Source: Aurantiochytrium sp. KH105 (Eukaryota > Sar > Bigyra > Thraustochytrida > Thraustochytriidae). Taken from it: DNA of 64,000 nt. The stretch covers positions 310,001 through 374,000 of the forward strand of contig BGKB01000039.1 of the NCBI GenBank assembly GCA_003116975.1, in the 5' to 3' direction. Both the position numbers and the translations under genes were made by a program. The notes below the pieces were generated by a model that had not been told where the DNA came from, ran no database searches, and saw nothing but the letters and a program-made list of their open reading frames with translations. Within the stretch, counting starts at the first letter, position 1. Every line of letters begins with the position of its first letter. Positions 10,711 through 20,118 of this stretch are shown here, piece by piece.

Positions 10711-10727
10711 TACCGAGGCTATATAGC

Positions 10728-11795
10728 CTAGACGCCATCATCCTCCCATGGGCAAGGCAGGTAGTACGTTAGAGTGCCCATGTCATCCTCAAAGGTGACA
10801 TAGATAATCATCGCCTCTTTGCTCACAATACAAAATATCACCTTGTCGTATTCTGAGACCACCCCGAATTGCATTGCGCGAATAAACTCGGTCACGTTCA
10901 GCCTTGCAGATGCCTTGCCGACGCCGCTCCCCTCAACCGGCGAATCGAGACCCTGAAACTTGGTCCGCATCACCGCAATCTCCGTGGCGACTTGCAGTTG
11001 CATTGTGCCTCTGCAGGTGAGCGTCAGAGTTACGAACTTGTCCAGCAGCTTCATGCGCTCCAAGACCATGCGCACGTGCTTCGGATCTGGACTGTAAAGC
11101 GAGATGTCAGGCTTGCGTAAGTTCGGCTCCCGGTACGCATAGAGACCCTCCACGGTCAAAAATGTCGAGATCGGCGCATCTTGCGTCACACTCAGACCAC
11201 TCAACGTCTCCGCAATGATGCTAAAGCAAGGAACCCCCTGCCGTTTGGTGAGCTTGAAGACTACCTTGTCTGATTGCTCTGCAGATTTGAACGCCCGCAA
11301 GAGATTATTGACTTTGATGAGCACAGAGATCGTCGAATCTGCTTTTGAGGCAATGTCATATGAGGTAAAAGCATCCATTCCAAGCGTTGCAAACAGCATC
11401 GCGTCAGACTCCGCATCGGCAACCTTGCGAAACTGAAAGCTCTCCTTGGACATATGAAGAGCGCACTCATCGCAGACCTTGCTGAAGCATTGCGCCGTTG
11501 CTAAGCGCGAGCACCAAGGCAAGAACCAGACGACAAAGGAGAGAGAGAGAGTGGAGGCATCCATTCATAGCCGGCGGGCATCAGCACGGAACCGTGAGTG
11601 TTAGTCGGCTTGTCTCTCTTTGTCGTGCCGCACACGCGGTTCCGTCGCGGCAGCTCAACCATCACCATCCGCACGTCCGTCCACCTCACATCACCCACGA
11701 TCCTTGCCTAGTCACCCTCCCCCCGTTCCGAGAGATCGAGACTTACCGAGGAACGTCCTGAGCCCCGTGTCGTCGAGCGTCGCCTTGAAGCGCAT
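10728..11795 (-). CDS. HUS1: HUS1, sliding-clamp subunit of the 9-1-1 DNA damage checkpoint complex (two exons)
   Basis: The coding sequence is join(10728..11500, 11747..11795) on the minus strand, 273 residues. Exon 1 has 16 codons from the ATG at 11795 (MRFKATLDDTGLRTFL) and ends at a GTAAGT donor; exon 2 follows a TTAG acceptor and continues ATAQCFSKVCDECAL. The spliced N-terminus matches the HUS1 family start (human HUS1 begins MKFRAK). Further matches are LTKRQGVPCFSI, the VTQDAPI segment, KPDISLYSPDPK and the MQLQVATEIAVMRTKF strand. Length is close to the usual 280 or so. HUS1 forms a PCNA-like ring with RAD9 and RAD1 that is loaded at damaged DNA and activates ATR-type signalling. An unspliced reading would give a false hydrophobic N-terminus encoded by the intron. 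Confidence 0.88.
11501..11746 (-). other. Spliceosomal intron in HUS1
   Basis: 246-nt GT-AG intron on the minus strand. The donor is G|GTAAGT; the acceptor is GCGCTTAG|CA. A CT-rich tract (CTCTCTCTCTCTCC) lies about 50 nt upstream of the acceptor. It interrupts a codon after its first base. Splicing restores the conserved MRFKA start of HUS1, which supports it strongly. Confidence 0.8.
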
Positions 11796-12306
11796 GGCAC
11801 CACGTCGCGCTCTCACGGACCTTGCCCCGCCCCGCCCGCGCTCTCACGTTCAAACTTTGATGACCCAGTTGAGCCCCGGGTTTTGCTATAAAAATAAATA
11901 GCCTAAATTCTTTTCGTCTCTCACTCTCTGCCTATTCTGGAGCGAAACCCGTTTGGTATGGGTGACCGAAGCCAGACGTGTTATACATACATACAAATAG
12001 AGGCTTTCGTATCGTTTGCAGGATGACGCACTCATCAAATGAGATGACTTGTTTTCCCTACACTGTTTCTTTTGCAAAACAATGAAAAACGAATGAAAAC
12101 GCGAGCATATTCCAGCGCGATGATCATTCAATCAGTTCATCCTTTTGTCATCGTGTTGCAAATTTCTTCTACGTTTACCTGAATGCATACGTCAAGATCC
12201 AAGACTGACTGCGACAGGAAGTTGTCATTGTTCAAGAACGAAGACTGTCACATCAAACTGTGATTCACTAGATTCTGTCTGAGATAATGAGAAAGTGGAC
12301 GACTGC
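11796..12306. promoter_or_regulatory. Intergenic: upstream of HUS1 and downstream of SPT6
   Basis: About 0.5 kb between two tandem minus-strand genes. The side next to HUS1 is GC-rich and presumably its promoter; the side next to 12306 is AT-richer and presumably the SPT6 3' region. A short TATAAAAATAAATA stretch lies near 11886-11900. No gene recognised. Confidence 0.35.
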
Positions 12307-15300
12307 TCATCGACCATAGGAATAGCTTCCGCCTCCGCTTCCGCCGCCGCCACCACCACCGTAGCTGTAGCTGCCACTTCCGCCACTTCCGCCACCGCCG
12401 CCGCCATAGCCACCACTGCCGCCGCCGCCATAGCTGCCGCCGCCGCCATAGCTGCCGCCGCCGCCATAGCTGCCGCCGTAGCCACCACTGCCGCCGTAGC
12501 CACCACTGCCGCCGTAGCCACCACTGCCGCCGCCGCCATAGCCGCCGCCGTAGCTGCCACCGCCGCCGCCACCACCGCCATAGCCACTGCCGCTACCTTG
12601 GCTTCCATAGTAACTGCTTCCACCGCCACCTCCGCCGCCATAGCCGCCATAGCTGCTGCCGCCATAGCGTCCACTCGATTGGCGGCTGCGCGAACCACGG
12701 AGAAGGTCCTTCCAGTTCGTCTTAAAGTATTGGACGAGGTCCTCGAGGTTGTTGAAATCTCGCTGATCGTGCAACTTATAGCCATCAGGCGTGAGACTGA
12801 TCTTGAGCTTACTCACGGTGCTCGTACCTGGCATAAAGTGCAGCGTAAAGTAGCCAGGCTGGTTTTCCATCGGGTTGATTTTGTACGGGATACGCCTTGG
12901 CTGCTTTGCCTTGGCTGCGCGAAGCTCATGATCGGTTTCCTCATTGTTTTTGCTCACAAAGTATCTGAACTTGTAAAGATCGGCAAGGAACTCTGCCATG
13001 GGCGTAAAGTACCGTGCAAGCATCTCATCCAAATCTTCATACCGCAATTGCTGGCCGCTGCGCATGATCGTGAGCGGCGGCACCAGCTTGGGGTCCTTTT
13101 CTGACTTCTTCGGGTCCTCCTGCACGTCCGTGTGCTGGAACATGGGCTCCGGAACATCTGCAATCTTCCAAGTCACCGTCAGATGTTTCAATCCGTGACT
13201 GCTCGGGCGAATAATGTATTCGCCGACAGGCTTGTCGCGCAAGCTCTCTTCAGCCTCCCCGCGTGTGATGTTCTCAAATGAAGGGTGCGTAATGAGTCGC
13301 TTAAGTGCACCATCCGCAGTGCGATTCTTGTTGCGCTTCGCACGAGATCGGTCCTCAAGCGTCTGAGGACGCATCCAGAATGGATCATCGAATTTGATGT
13401 ACGGCGGCCGGTTCAGAACATCAGGTTTTGCGGTCAACTTGAGCGAAAATCGGTCCTTCTGCACTTCGAGAACGCGCGCAAGTAGCTCAGAGCCCACGCC
13501 AAGCTGGAGCGTGTTCGCCATCCACTCTTTGAGTGGCCGCAACGGGTCTGCGTCCTGGTTCGGGGGCGCCGCCGGGTTCATCGGGTCTATCCCAGCGTTG
13601 GAATGGAAGCCAGAGTCCACAGACGGTGGTCGCTGGTTCGAAAGCTCATTTACGTGGATCGAGCCCCGGAGACCATTGGCAAGCTGCACGTCAATGAATC
13701 GACTTTTAATGCCCGTGATCCGCACCGTCACGTCGCACTCGCGGAACAAGGTGCGGTCATTCTCGCCCGTCAGCGCGTCAAACAGCTCCGCTTGCGGAAG
13801 CTGTCGGCGCGGCGCCAAGCACATGACAAACGGAAGCTGGAGTTCGCGCAAAAAGGTGCGAATCTTAGAGCGCAGATGCGCTGGGTCCTCCGCCATGTGC
13901 GAGAGGGCCTCCGCGATCTGGTCGACGTTAGCGTCACAGATATCGTCACCCGGGACAAGCTGCAAGCTGTGAAGTGCTTCATCTTCGAGTACGACAGGAA
14001 AGAGACTCCGGGGCGCGTCGTACTTGTACGAGAGCGCGGTAGCCTCGTCCGGGTACGCAAACCACGCTTTGGCGCCGTACTTGGCAAGCCACATGGGGTC
14101 TTCGGACAGCTGCGCGTCGACGCGTCGGCGCGACTTTTGCATCACTCTACGCGCGAGGTCAATCACATTACTATCAAGCTTGCCCTCATGGTCCGGCTCC
14201 GGCATTTGTCTATCGAGTCCCTTGCGCACGGCCCATAGCAAGGCGCCCTCAAGCAAACGATCCTTGGGGTGGATCCGTGTCGCGTCGAATGGGTTCGACT
14301 CGATTGTGTTGTAGCCCTCGTCTTCGTCCATGTAAGCCCGACTCCCGTCCGCGCTCACATGCGTGTTAAAGTCGATACGCAAAAACCCCGCTGCGTTGAG
14401 GTAGACGATAAGACGCCGCGACTGTAGTCCTGCGCCATCCCCGTTGTACATTGCACCGCGTGCTGCGTCATCATCATCGTTGTCCTCCTCCATTGCCGCG
14501 TCCACGTCCTTCAGCGCAGCGCCCGCGGGAACGCTGTACTTGCGCAGCCAGCTCGCAATGCTATCGCGCGAGGCAACGATGCGCGAGGAGCGCTCGAGCG
14601 ACTCTACCAAAGCCTTGGCCTTGCGGAATCCCAGACCCGGAACGAAAGGCAAGATCGTGCGGGCATGTGTGTAACGAACAATGTGGTTTACGTCCACACC
14701 GGTCAAGGAGACGGCATTGACCAGGACGCGCTCTAGCTGGCGCAGGTACGGCATCGCCGCCACTTTACCCTGCATAGGGTGCAGGTCAATGGCGAAGATC
14801 TCGCTTCGCTCGTACTGCGTCACATCCTCGCGGGTTACGTCCGTCCACAATGCGCAGACCTCTTGCAGCGGGTTGAGCATGAAGCGCGCCATGGCAGTGG
14901 CGCGGCGCAGATTCATGTCTGCCTCCGGGTCCTCCTTGGTGCGCCGCGAACTCGCCGCTGCCGCGCAAGCGATTGAATCATCGATGATCAAGGGAATGAA
15001 AAGCCCGTCCGGGTTCTCCTCCGCGACGTCTCGTTCTGTGGCGTTGCGCACATCCGTTTCCAAGAGCTCCGCAAGATCGTGTGCAGGCCGTGCCCGCTGC
15101 GCACGATCTTGCGCCTCGCGTTCAAGACCAATCGTCATGCCGCGCATGCGCATGCCGGCGCTCGCATTCAAAAGAATATAATGTGGCTTGTGCTGCTCGC
15201 GTAAAGCCGTGAGACCTGCCTCCACCTCCTTTCGCTTGACAATCGAAGGAAGCTTCGTGGATTCTTGCACAGTGCCTTGAGCGTCGACGACCACCGCGTA

Positions 15301-18300
15301 GTTTGTCACCTTGTTCTCGTCGGTCAGATACACGGCCATGATCTTGACAGCGTCGGGGCCAACGTAGCGGTCTTTCGGGATCGCCACCTGACTGTGGTCG
15401 ATAGGAAAACTCAGCGGAGCGGTCGTGACTTCCCGCCAGAGACGCGCCGCACTCTTGCGAACGATGAGGTCGCGCGCGCGGTCCGCCAGTTCCGAGAACA
15501 TCGCCTTTTCGACAAATTTAAGCATGTGCTTGGTGACTGCACGCAATAGTACGTCGAAGCGGATGCGGTCCCACGGACGAAAGACATCCTTTTGCGGAAG
15601 TTCGATGGTCTGGTGCTCGTCCGCGCTGCGCGGGACTTCACCGAGACGCATTCCCGTTGTCACACACTGCACTCCCTCCGCCGTCAAGAGGTATTTGCTG
15701 AACTCGAGAAGGATAATCTGCGTGAGTTCTGCGCGGTTCACGCTCTTGGTCAAAAGATTCTCTGCCTCGGCGCTCAGGATCAAAAGAACTTGCGTTTCGT
15801 GTTCGGGAACGCGACCGTTGTTGGCGTTACGCGTCGCAGCTGCTGGCGCCTGCGCATACGGGTCGCTGATGCTCATGGCGTCGGCATTTTCCGCGGCTGG
15901 CTGACCGGCAACAGCTGCAGCCTCTGCAGCGGCCAAGATCTTTTGATGGCCTAAGAACTCACTGAACGGCTTGTAGCACAGCGAAGCGACTTCATAGTAC
16001 TCGCTAAGCGGATTGGAGGCAATTTGGGCGCGCCCGCGCACTGTGAGACGCGTTCGCACCTTGCCATGCTGTCTGTACAGCTTTCGCAAGAATGCCAAAA
16101 CGCGGGGCTCCGATGAGATTTCGTATGCGAGTGACTGGATGGCAGCCGCCTCGACGGCTTCTTCGTTGCGAAGCTCCGCTCCAATAGCAACGTGCGCCAA
16201 GAGGTTGGGAGCATCCGTCTCGTCTTGCGGCTCGCGAGGCTTCCACAGCACGCGGCCCTCTTCGACGCAGGCGCCAAAGCGGGCCGCAGACCCAATCATG
16301 TTGCAAAAACGCATGAGCCCCCAGGCCTCGAGGCGCCCGTGCTGTCCGGTGCTATTGCCGGTCTTGCGCTTAAGAAGAGTTGTCTGCTGCTTGCGTCTCT
16401 CCGCACGCTTCTTGCGTTTCTCCTTGAGCATTTTGGCGCGCTCGCGTTGGGCCTGCAGCTCATCGCGCATCATCCTGTCGTGCTCATTGTCCGAGACTGC
16501 ATCGAGGTCGTCCGGCTTGCCACCAAAGTCTTCCTCATCTGAGTCGCTCAAGTCCGAGTCATCGCTGAGATCGCTGAGGTCATCCTGGCCTCCGCCACTC
16601 TTGGAGGGCACGATTGCCGCGCTTCGGGGTGCTTCTCCCTTGTTGCCGCTCTCCCCGGCCGCGTTTGAGTCCGCACTGCCGGCGCCGTTCGTGGCGTCAT
16701 CTTCTTTCGTCTCGGTCGTCGTTCCGGCGGCGGCGGCAGCGGCGCCACCTTCTTGGGCTTGCTGCTGCGTCGAAGCATCGGCGCCAGCCTCGGCGGCTGG
16801 AGCGTTTTCGCCTGCCGCTGCCTCCTGCCCAGGGGGCACGTAGTTCTCGTCGTCGCTCTCACCACCCTGAAAGAGGGCATCGATCTCCTCACTTTGTCCG
16901 TCGCCGGGCTTTTTCGAGTCTGACGATGTGGCGGCGCGGCTCGCCTTGGCCTTTTCCTTCTTTTGGCGCAAAAGCTCGCGGTGGCGCTTACGGCGCGCTC
17001 GACGCGCAGCGTGTGCCTGAGCCTCCGTGAGGCCATCGCCAAACATAAAGGTCACGTACGTGTGAATCTCCTTGAGACGCTGGATGCTCAAATCCTGCCC
17101 GCGAAGGCGCTTGATGCGCTCGATTAGCGCATCCCGATAAAAGGTGACATTGTCGCTCACGCCGGCAGCAGCGCCTGAGGCATCGACAGCGACCGACTCT
17201 TCGTCCTCAATGTTGACCGGCACAACGCGACGGACAAGCTTACACAGCAAGTCCCGCCAGTCCAGTGTTCGCGCATACTTTATGCCGAGATCGAAAATAT
17301 TCCAGAGATCGTCGAGCGTAAGAGGCGTGATGTCCGGCGCGCAATACATGTACACGTAGGGGACCTCCATGGACTCCCGCTGCATGTGTTCAAGTGCCTT
17401 GCGAATCGGCTCGCGCAGATCGGAGAGTGGTTTAGGAAGGCCAATACCGAACCGGTCCGTGTAAAGCTTGTCGAGGTGCGTGTACACCCACTCAGCCTGC
17501 GCGACACGCTGCTGTGCCTCGCTATTACTTCCAGCAGCCTCGACAGTAGCGCCGAGCGTCGCGGACCCAAGCATCATCTCGTCATCACCGTAGCCCGTTT
17601 CCTTCGACTCCGTGGTCGCACCGCCCGACTGAGACAGCTCCTCGGGGCTCCGCATAAAGTACTCGCCGCCAAAGCGAGGCGACCGCTTTAGGTTGACCGT
17701 GCGCTCGAGCAGCTGAATGCGCTCAGGGAGGTCAGTCTTGCGGATCAGCTCGTCTTCCTCGAGCATGTAGTTCTCGGCACGCGTTGCAAAGTCGAACATC
17801 TCTTCCATTTGGCGCTTGCGCTGTTTGAGCATCTGGCGCCTGCGAGCCTCCTCGACATCGCCGTACTCGAGCTCACGGTCGGCCTCAGGATCGAGTTCGA
17901 ATTCCTCTTTCGAAAAGCCAAAGAGGTCGTTGAAAGTCTCGTCTTGCTCGCGCAGTTTTTCTTCCTCCTTGGAGAGGTTGCCTTTCGGCTTTTTCGCTCG
18001 CCTGCGCTCTTCACCCTCCTCAAAGTCGTCGTCCACAATAAAGTCGGCGTCTTCATCGAACTCGTCCTCGCCGTCGAGCGGCTCCTCCTCGGGAATGCGT
18101 TCCCCGCGAAAGAGACGGTCCTCCTGTTCGGCGCCAAACACCTGCACCCCGCTTTGTTTTTGATTCTCGCGCACAAGATCAAGATCATCCTGGGAGATCT
18201 TGGGGCGCTTGCGACCTTTACGAAGCCTCTTTTTCGTTCGCTTGCGCTTGTTGCTTTCGCTGTCCGAGTCTGAATCGCTGTCCGAGCCTTCTTCGTCTTC

Positions 18301-18726
18301 TTCTCCGTCGCCAACAACAAAGTCGTCAAAGACGTACTCGTTTTCGGCTTTTTCGTCGCCGTCTTCCTCGTCATCGTTCTTGTCCTGGTCGCTTTCCTCT
18401 GCCTCGTCGTCGAGAAAGTTAGCGCCAGTGGGACCAGACGAAGAGGCGCCCTTCTTTTTCTTTTTCTTCAGCTTATTGTTCTTGGGCGCCGCTTTGTCCT
18501 CATCATTGTCACCACCACCACCACCATCATCATCATCGTCGTCGTCGTCATCATCGTCGCTGTTGGCCTTTTTCTCGTCGGCAACAGGGTCCTTTTTCTT
18601 TTGCTCTGTCTTTTTCTCCTCGTCTGAGGATTCGGAGATGTCGCTTCCGGAATCGGAGCCCGAGTCAGAGTCCGAGTCGAGGACCTTGGACTTGGCGCCC
18701 ACGCCATTGGCTGAGGGGTCCGCCAT
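12307..18726 (-). CDS. SPT6: SPT6, histone chaperone and transcription elongation factor, with a Gly/Tyr-rich C-terminal tail
   Basis: 2139 residues in one frame from an ATG at 18726. Order: a long Asp/Glu/Lys-rich acidic N-terminus (1-330) with segments such as DFIVDDDFEEGEE; the Tex-like helical core; a YqgF/RNase-H-like region (TVQESTKLPSIVKRK, PHYILLNASAGMRMRG); a helix-hairpin-helix stretch (ILPFVPGLGFRKAKALVESL); an S1 domain (VRITGIKSRFIDVQLANG); and tandem SH2 domains, the first with the phosphate-binding GEYIIRPSSHGLKHLTVTW. Spt6 travels with RNA polymerase II, binds the phosphorylated Rpb1 linker through its SH2 pair, and rebuilds nucleosomes. Unusually, the last 115-130 residues are almost only Gly, Ser and Tyr in GGYGG/SYGGG repeats. 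A GC-rich divergent spacer separates it from the WW/SPIN90-like gene. Confidence 0.96.
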   Translation of the reverse strand: MADPSANGVGAKSKVLDSDSDSGSDSGSDISESSDEEKKTEQKKKDPVADEKKANSDDDDDDDDDDDGGGGGDNDEDKAAPKNNKLKKKKKKGASSSGPTGANFLDDEAEESDQDKNDDEEDGDEKAENEYVFDDFVVGDGEEDEEGSDSDSDSDSESNKRKRTKKRLRKGRKRPKISQDDLDLVRENQKQSGVQVFGAEQEDRLFRGERIPEEEPLDGEDEFDEDADFIVDDDFEEGEERRRAKKPKGNLSKEEEKLREQDETFNDLFGFSKEEFELDPEADRELEYGDVEEARRRQMLKQRKRQMEEMFDFATRAENYMLEEDELIRKTDLPERIQLLERTVNLKRSPRFGGEYFMRSPEELSQSGGATTESKETGYGDDEMMLGSATLGATVEAAGSNSEAQQRVAQAEWVYTHLDKLYTDRFGIGLPKPLSDLREPIRKALEHMQRESMEVPYVYMYCAPDITPLTLDDLWNIFDLGIKYARTLDWRDLLCKLVRRVVPVNIEDEESVAVDASGAAAGVSDNVTFYRDALIERIKRLRGQDLSIQRLKEIHTYVTFMFGDGLTEAQAHAARRARRKRHRELLRQKKEKAKASRAATSSDSKKPGDGQSEEIDALFQGGESDDENYVPPGQEAAAGENAPAAEAGADASTQQQAQEGGAAAAAAGTTTETKEDDATNGAGSADSNAAGESGNKGEAPRSAAIVPSKSGGGQDDLSDLSDDSDLSDSDEEDFGGKPDDLDAVSDNEHDRMMRDELQAQRERAKMLKEKRKKRAERRKQQTTLLKRKTGNSTGQHGRLEAWGLMRFCNMIGSAARFGACVEEGRVLWKPREPQDETDAPNLLAHVAIGAELRNEEAVEAAAIQSLAYEISSEPRVLAFLRKLYRQHGKVRTRLTVRGRAQIASNPLSEYYEVASLCYKPFSEFLGHQKILAAAEAAAVAGQPAAENADAMSISDPYAQAPAAATRNANNGRVPEHETQVLLILSAEAENLLTKSVNRAELTQIILLEFSKYLLTAEGVQCVTTGMRLGEVPRSADEHQTIELPQKDVFRPWDRIRFDVLLRAVTKHMLKFVEKAMFSELADRARDLIVRKSAARLWREVTTAPLSFPIDHSQVAIPKDRYVGPDAVKIMAVYLTDENKVTNYAVVVDAQGTVQESTKLPSIVKRKEVEAGLTALREQHKPHYILLNASAGMRMRGMTIGLEREAQDRAQRARPAHDLAELLETDVRNATERDVAEENPDGLFIPLIIDDSIACAAAASSRRTKEDPEADMNLRRATAMARFMLNPLQEVCALWTDVTREDVTQYERSEIFAIDLHPMQGKVAAMPYLRQLERVLVNAVSLTGVDVNHIVRYTHARTILPFVPGLGFRKAKALVESLERSSRIVASRDSIASWLRKYSVPAGAALKDVDAAMEEDNDDDDAARGAMYNGDGAGLQSRRLIVYLNAAGFLRIDFNTHVSADGSRAYMDEDEGYNTIESNPFDATRIHPKDRLLEGALLWAVRKGLDRQMPEPDHEGKLDSNVIDLARRVMQKSRRRVDAQLSEDPMWLAKYGAKAWFAYPDEATALSYKYDAPRSLFPVVLEDEALHSLQLVPGDDICDANVDQIAEALSHMAEDPAHLRSKIRTFLRELQLPFVMCLAPRRQLPQAELFDALTGENDRTLFRECDVTVRITGIKSRFIDVQLANGLRGSIHVNELSNQRPPSVDSGFHSNAGIDPMNPAAPPNQDADPLRPLKEWMANTLQLGVGSELLARVLEVQKDRFSLKLTAKPDVLNRPPYIKFDDPFWMRPQTLEDRSRAKRNKNRTADGALKRLITHPSFENITRGEAEESLRDKPVGEYIIRPSSHGLKHLTVTWKIADVPEPMFQHTDVQEDPKKSEKDPKLVPPLTIMRSGQQLRYEDLDEMLARYFTPMAEFLADLYKFRYFVSKNNEETDHELRAAKAKQPRRIPYKINPMENQPGYFTLHFMPGTSTVSKLKISLTPDGYKLHDQRDFNNLEDLVQYFKTNWKDLLRGSRSRQSSGRYGGSSYGGYGGGGGGGSSYYGSQGSGSGYGGGGGGGGSYGGGYGGGGSGGYGGSGGYGGSGGYGGSYGGGGSYGGGGSYGGGGSGGYGGGGGGSGGSGSYSYGGGGGGGSGGGSYSYGR
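12310..12663 (-). repeat. GGN/TAY triplet-rich repeat encoding the Gly/Tyr/Ser tail of SPT6
   Basis: Imperfect tandem repeats, seen on the plus strand as GCCGCCGCC(ATA/GTA)GC, encode about 115 residues of GGYGG, GGSYGGG and SGGYGG units. They stay in frame to the natural stop codon, so the repeat is translated. Confidence 0.9.
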
Positions 18727-19347
18727 TCTGTAAAAATAAAGAGTATCTGCGCCCCCTCAGATGACTGACCTCTGCGACGTTTTTGGTGACCGCCTTTAGC
18801 CCGAACTCGACACCTGCCTGCGACTACCTCTCAACGTGACGCGCAAGAAGACCTCCTCCCTGTTTCGGCCGGCCTCGCCGCCTTTCTCGCGCGCCCCCGT
18901 GGTGGGCCACCTCGCCCGCTAGCTGTCTAGCGTTCGGTTGCTGTCAATTGATTCTCGCAACGAGCACCTCGCGCCTGACGCCTTCGCGAGCGAAGACCGC
19001 GGCAGTCGCAGCCGTCTTCGCCTCGCGCAGAGCCGCGCCGCGCCGCGCAGCGCCCTGCCGTTCGTCTCCCGTCGTTCGTTCGACGTCCGCGCGCTCGCTG
19101 CTGCTGCTGCCGCTGGCGCAAGCCTGCTATCTCGCCGCTTTTCAAACCGCCCGCCAGCCTGCCTGCCTGCCGCGCCGCCGCCGCTCGCGCGCGCGATCGC
19201 GCACGCGCTCGCTCGCGCGCGCTCTCTCTCGCGCGCGCCGCCCGCCCGCTCGCCCGCGCCCGCTCGCACGCTCGCGCGCGCGGGGCCGCAAGAGGATCGC
19301 GCCGCCGCCGCCGCCGGAGATCGATCGATAGTTTGCTTTGCCTCTGT

Positions 19348-19370
19348 TCGATCGATCGATCGATCGATCC
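19348..19370. repeat. (GATC)n tetranucleotide repeat
   Basis: Five to six perfect copies of the self-complementary tetramer GATC/CGAT in the SPT6 upstream region, with another short ATCGATCG block at 19319-19329. Confidence 0.85.
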
Positions 19371-19710
19371 TCCTTCACTGATTCCCCTTCGAGGATAGGG
19401 CCGCCCGCGCCTGCTTAGACTCGTATCAGCCCGGGCCTGCGCGCCGCCCGCGGCAGGGGCAGGGGGGCCCCGCGCGAGTCTGCGGGCCCTTCCCGCGCTC
19501 CGCTGCGCCTTGGGCCGCGGGGGGGCGGCCGGGAAAGGGGCCGGGGTCATGCAGAGTGCCCCCGCCCCCGCTGCGTGCTTGCGAGGCGCACGAGCGCGCG
19601 GTTTGCGCGACTTGGAGCGGGGCGCGGGAAGGGGTTATAGCGCGGCCGGGAAGTGCAGAATGGGCGGCGGCAAAGTGGCGAAGCGCCTTGGCTTGACTGG
19701 CGAACAACCA

Positions 19711-19733
19711 AGAGAGAGAGAGAGAGAGAGAGA
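19711..19733. repeat. (GA)n dinucleotide repeat
   Basis: About eleven perfect AG repeats in the divergent SPT6/WW-gene spacer. Confidence 0.9.
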
Positions 19734-20118
19734 AGGAAAAGCGAAAAGCGAAAGCGAAAAGAGAGAAACAAGAGGGCTTTCCCAGACGGCGAAGAGCAGC
19801 AGGCTGAGCAGCCCAGACCAGATCGGCAAGACGCTCGCGCGCAGGGCCAGGCTCGGGGTCGGAGACGTCTGCGGACGGGATCGGGAGCGCCCGGACCGGA
19901 GACGCGACCGGGCCTCGGAGTCGCGGTGACCTGGCACGTCGCGTGGGCGGGCTGCAAGTTGCGAGGGACTTGAGAGTCGAGTCAACGCGCAGGCGAGCTG
20001 ACAAGCACGCGCACACGCGCGCACACACACACGCGCGCGCGCGAGAGAGAGAAGGAGGGAGAGCGGCGCAAGAGGACTCTCGCGCGCGGCGAACGTGTCG
20101 CGTGAGGCCGCTTCTAAG

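Larger units (their letters stand above)
10008..10727. other. Convergent 3' intergenic region with two pentanucleotide repeats
   Basis: About 0.7 kb between the stop of the TLC gene and the stop of HUS1. It is less GC-rich than the divergent spacers and holds a T-rich tract near 10511-10545 and two short tandem repeats annotated separately. No coding potential or RNA gene was recognised. Confidence 0.4.
18727..20118. promoter_or_regulatory. Divergent GC-rich intergenic region (SPT6 / WW-SPIN90-like gene) with microsatellites
   Basis: About 1.4 kb between divergent starts. Extremely GC-rich around 19150-19320 and 19430-19620. It contains a (GATC)n run, a (GA)n run at 19711-19733 and a GCGC/ACAC-rich tract near 20010-20050. 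Long frames on both strands are low-complexity Arg/Ala/Pro or Ser/Leu strings and are not called as genes. Confidence 0.45.

Noticed and set aside
11501-11564. The unspliced HUS1 N-terminus as a signal peptide.
   Set aside because: The hydrophobic stretch is encoded by the intron; splicing to the exon at 11747-11795 gives the conserved HUS1 start.
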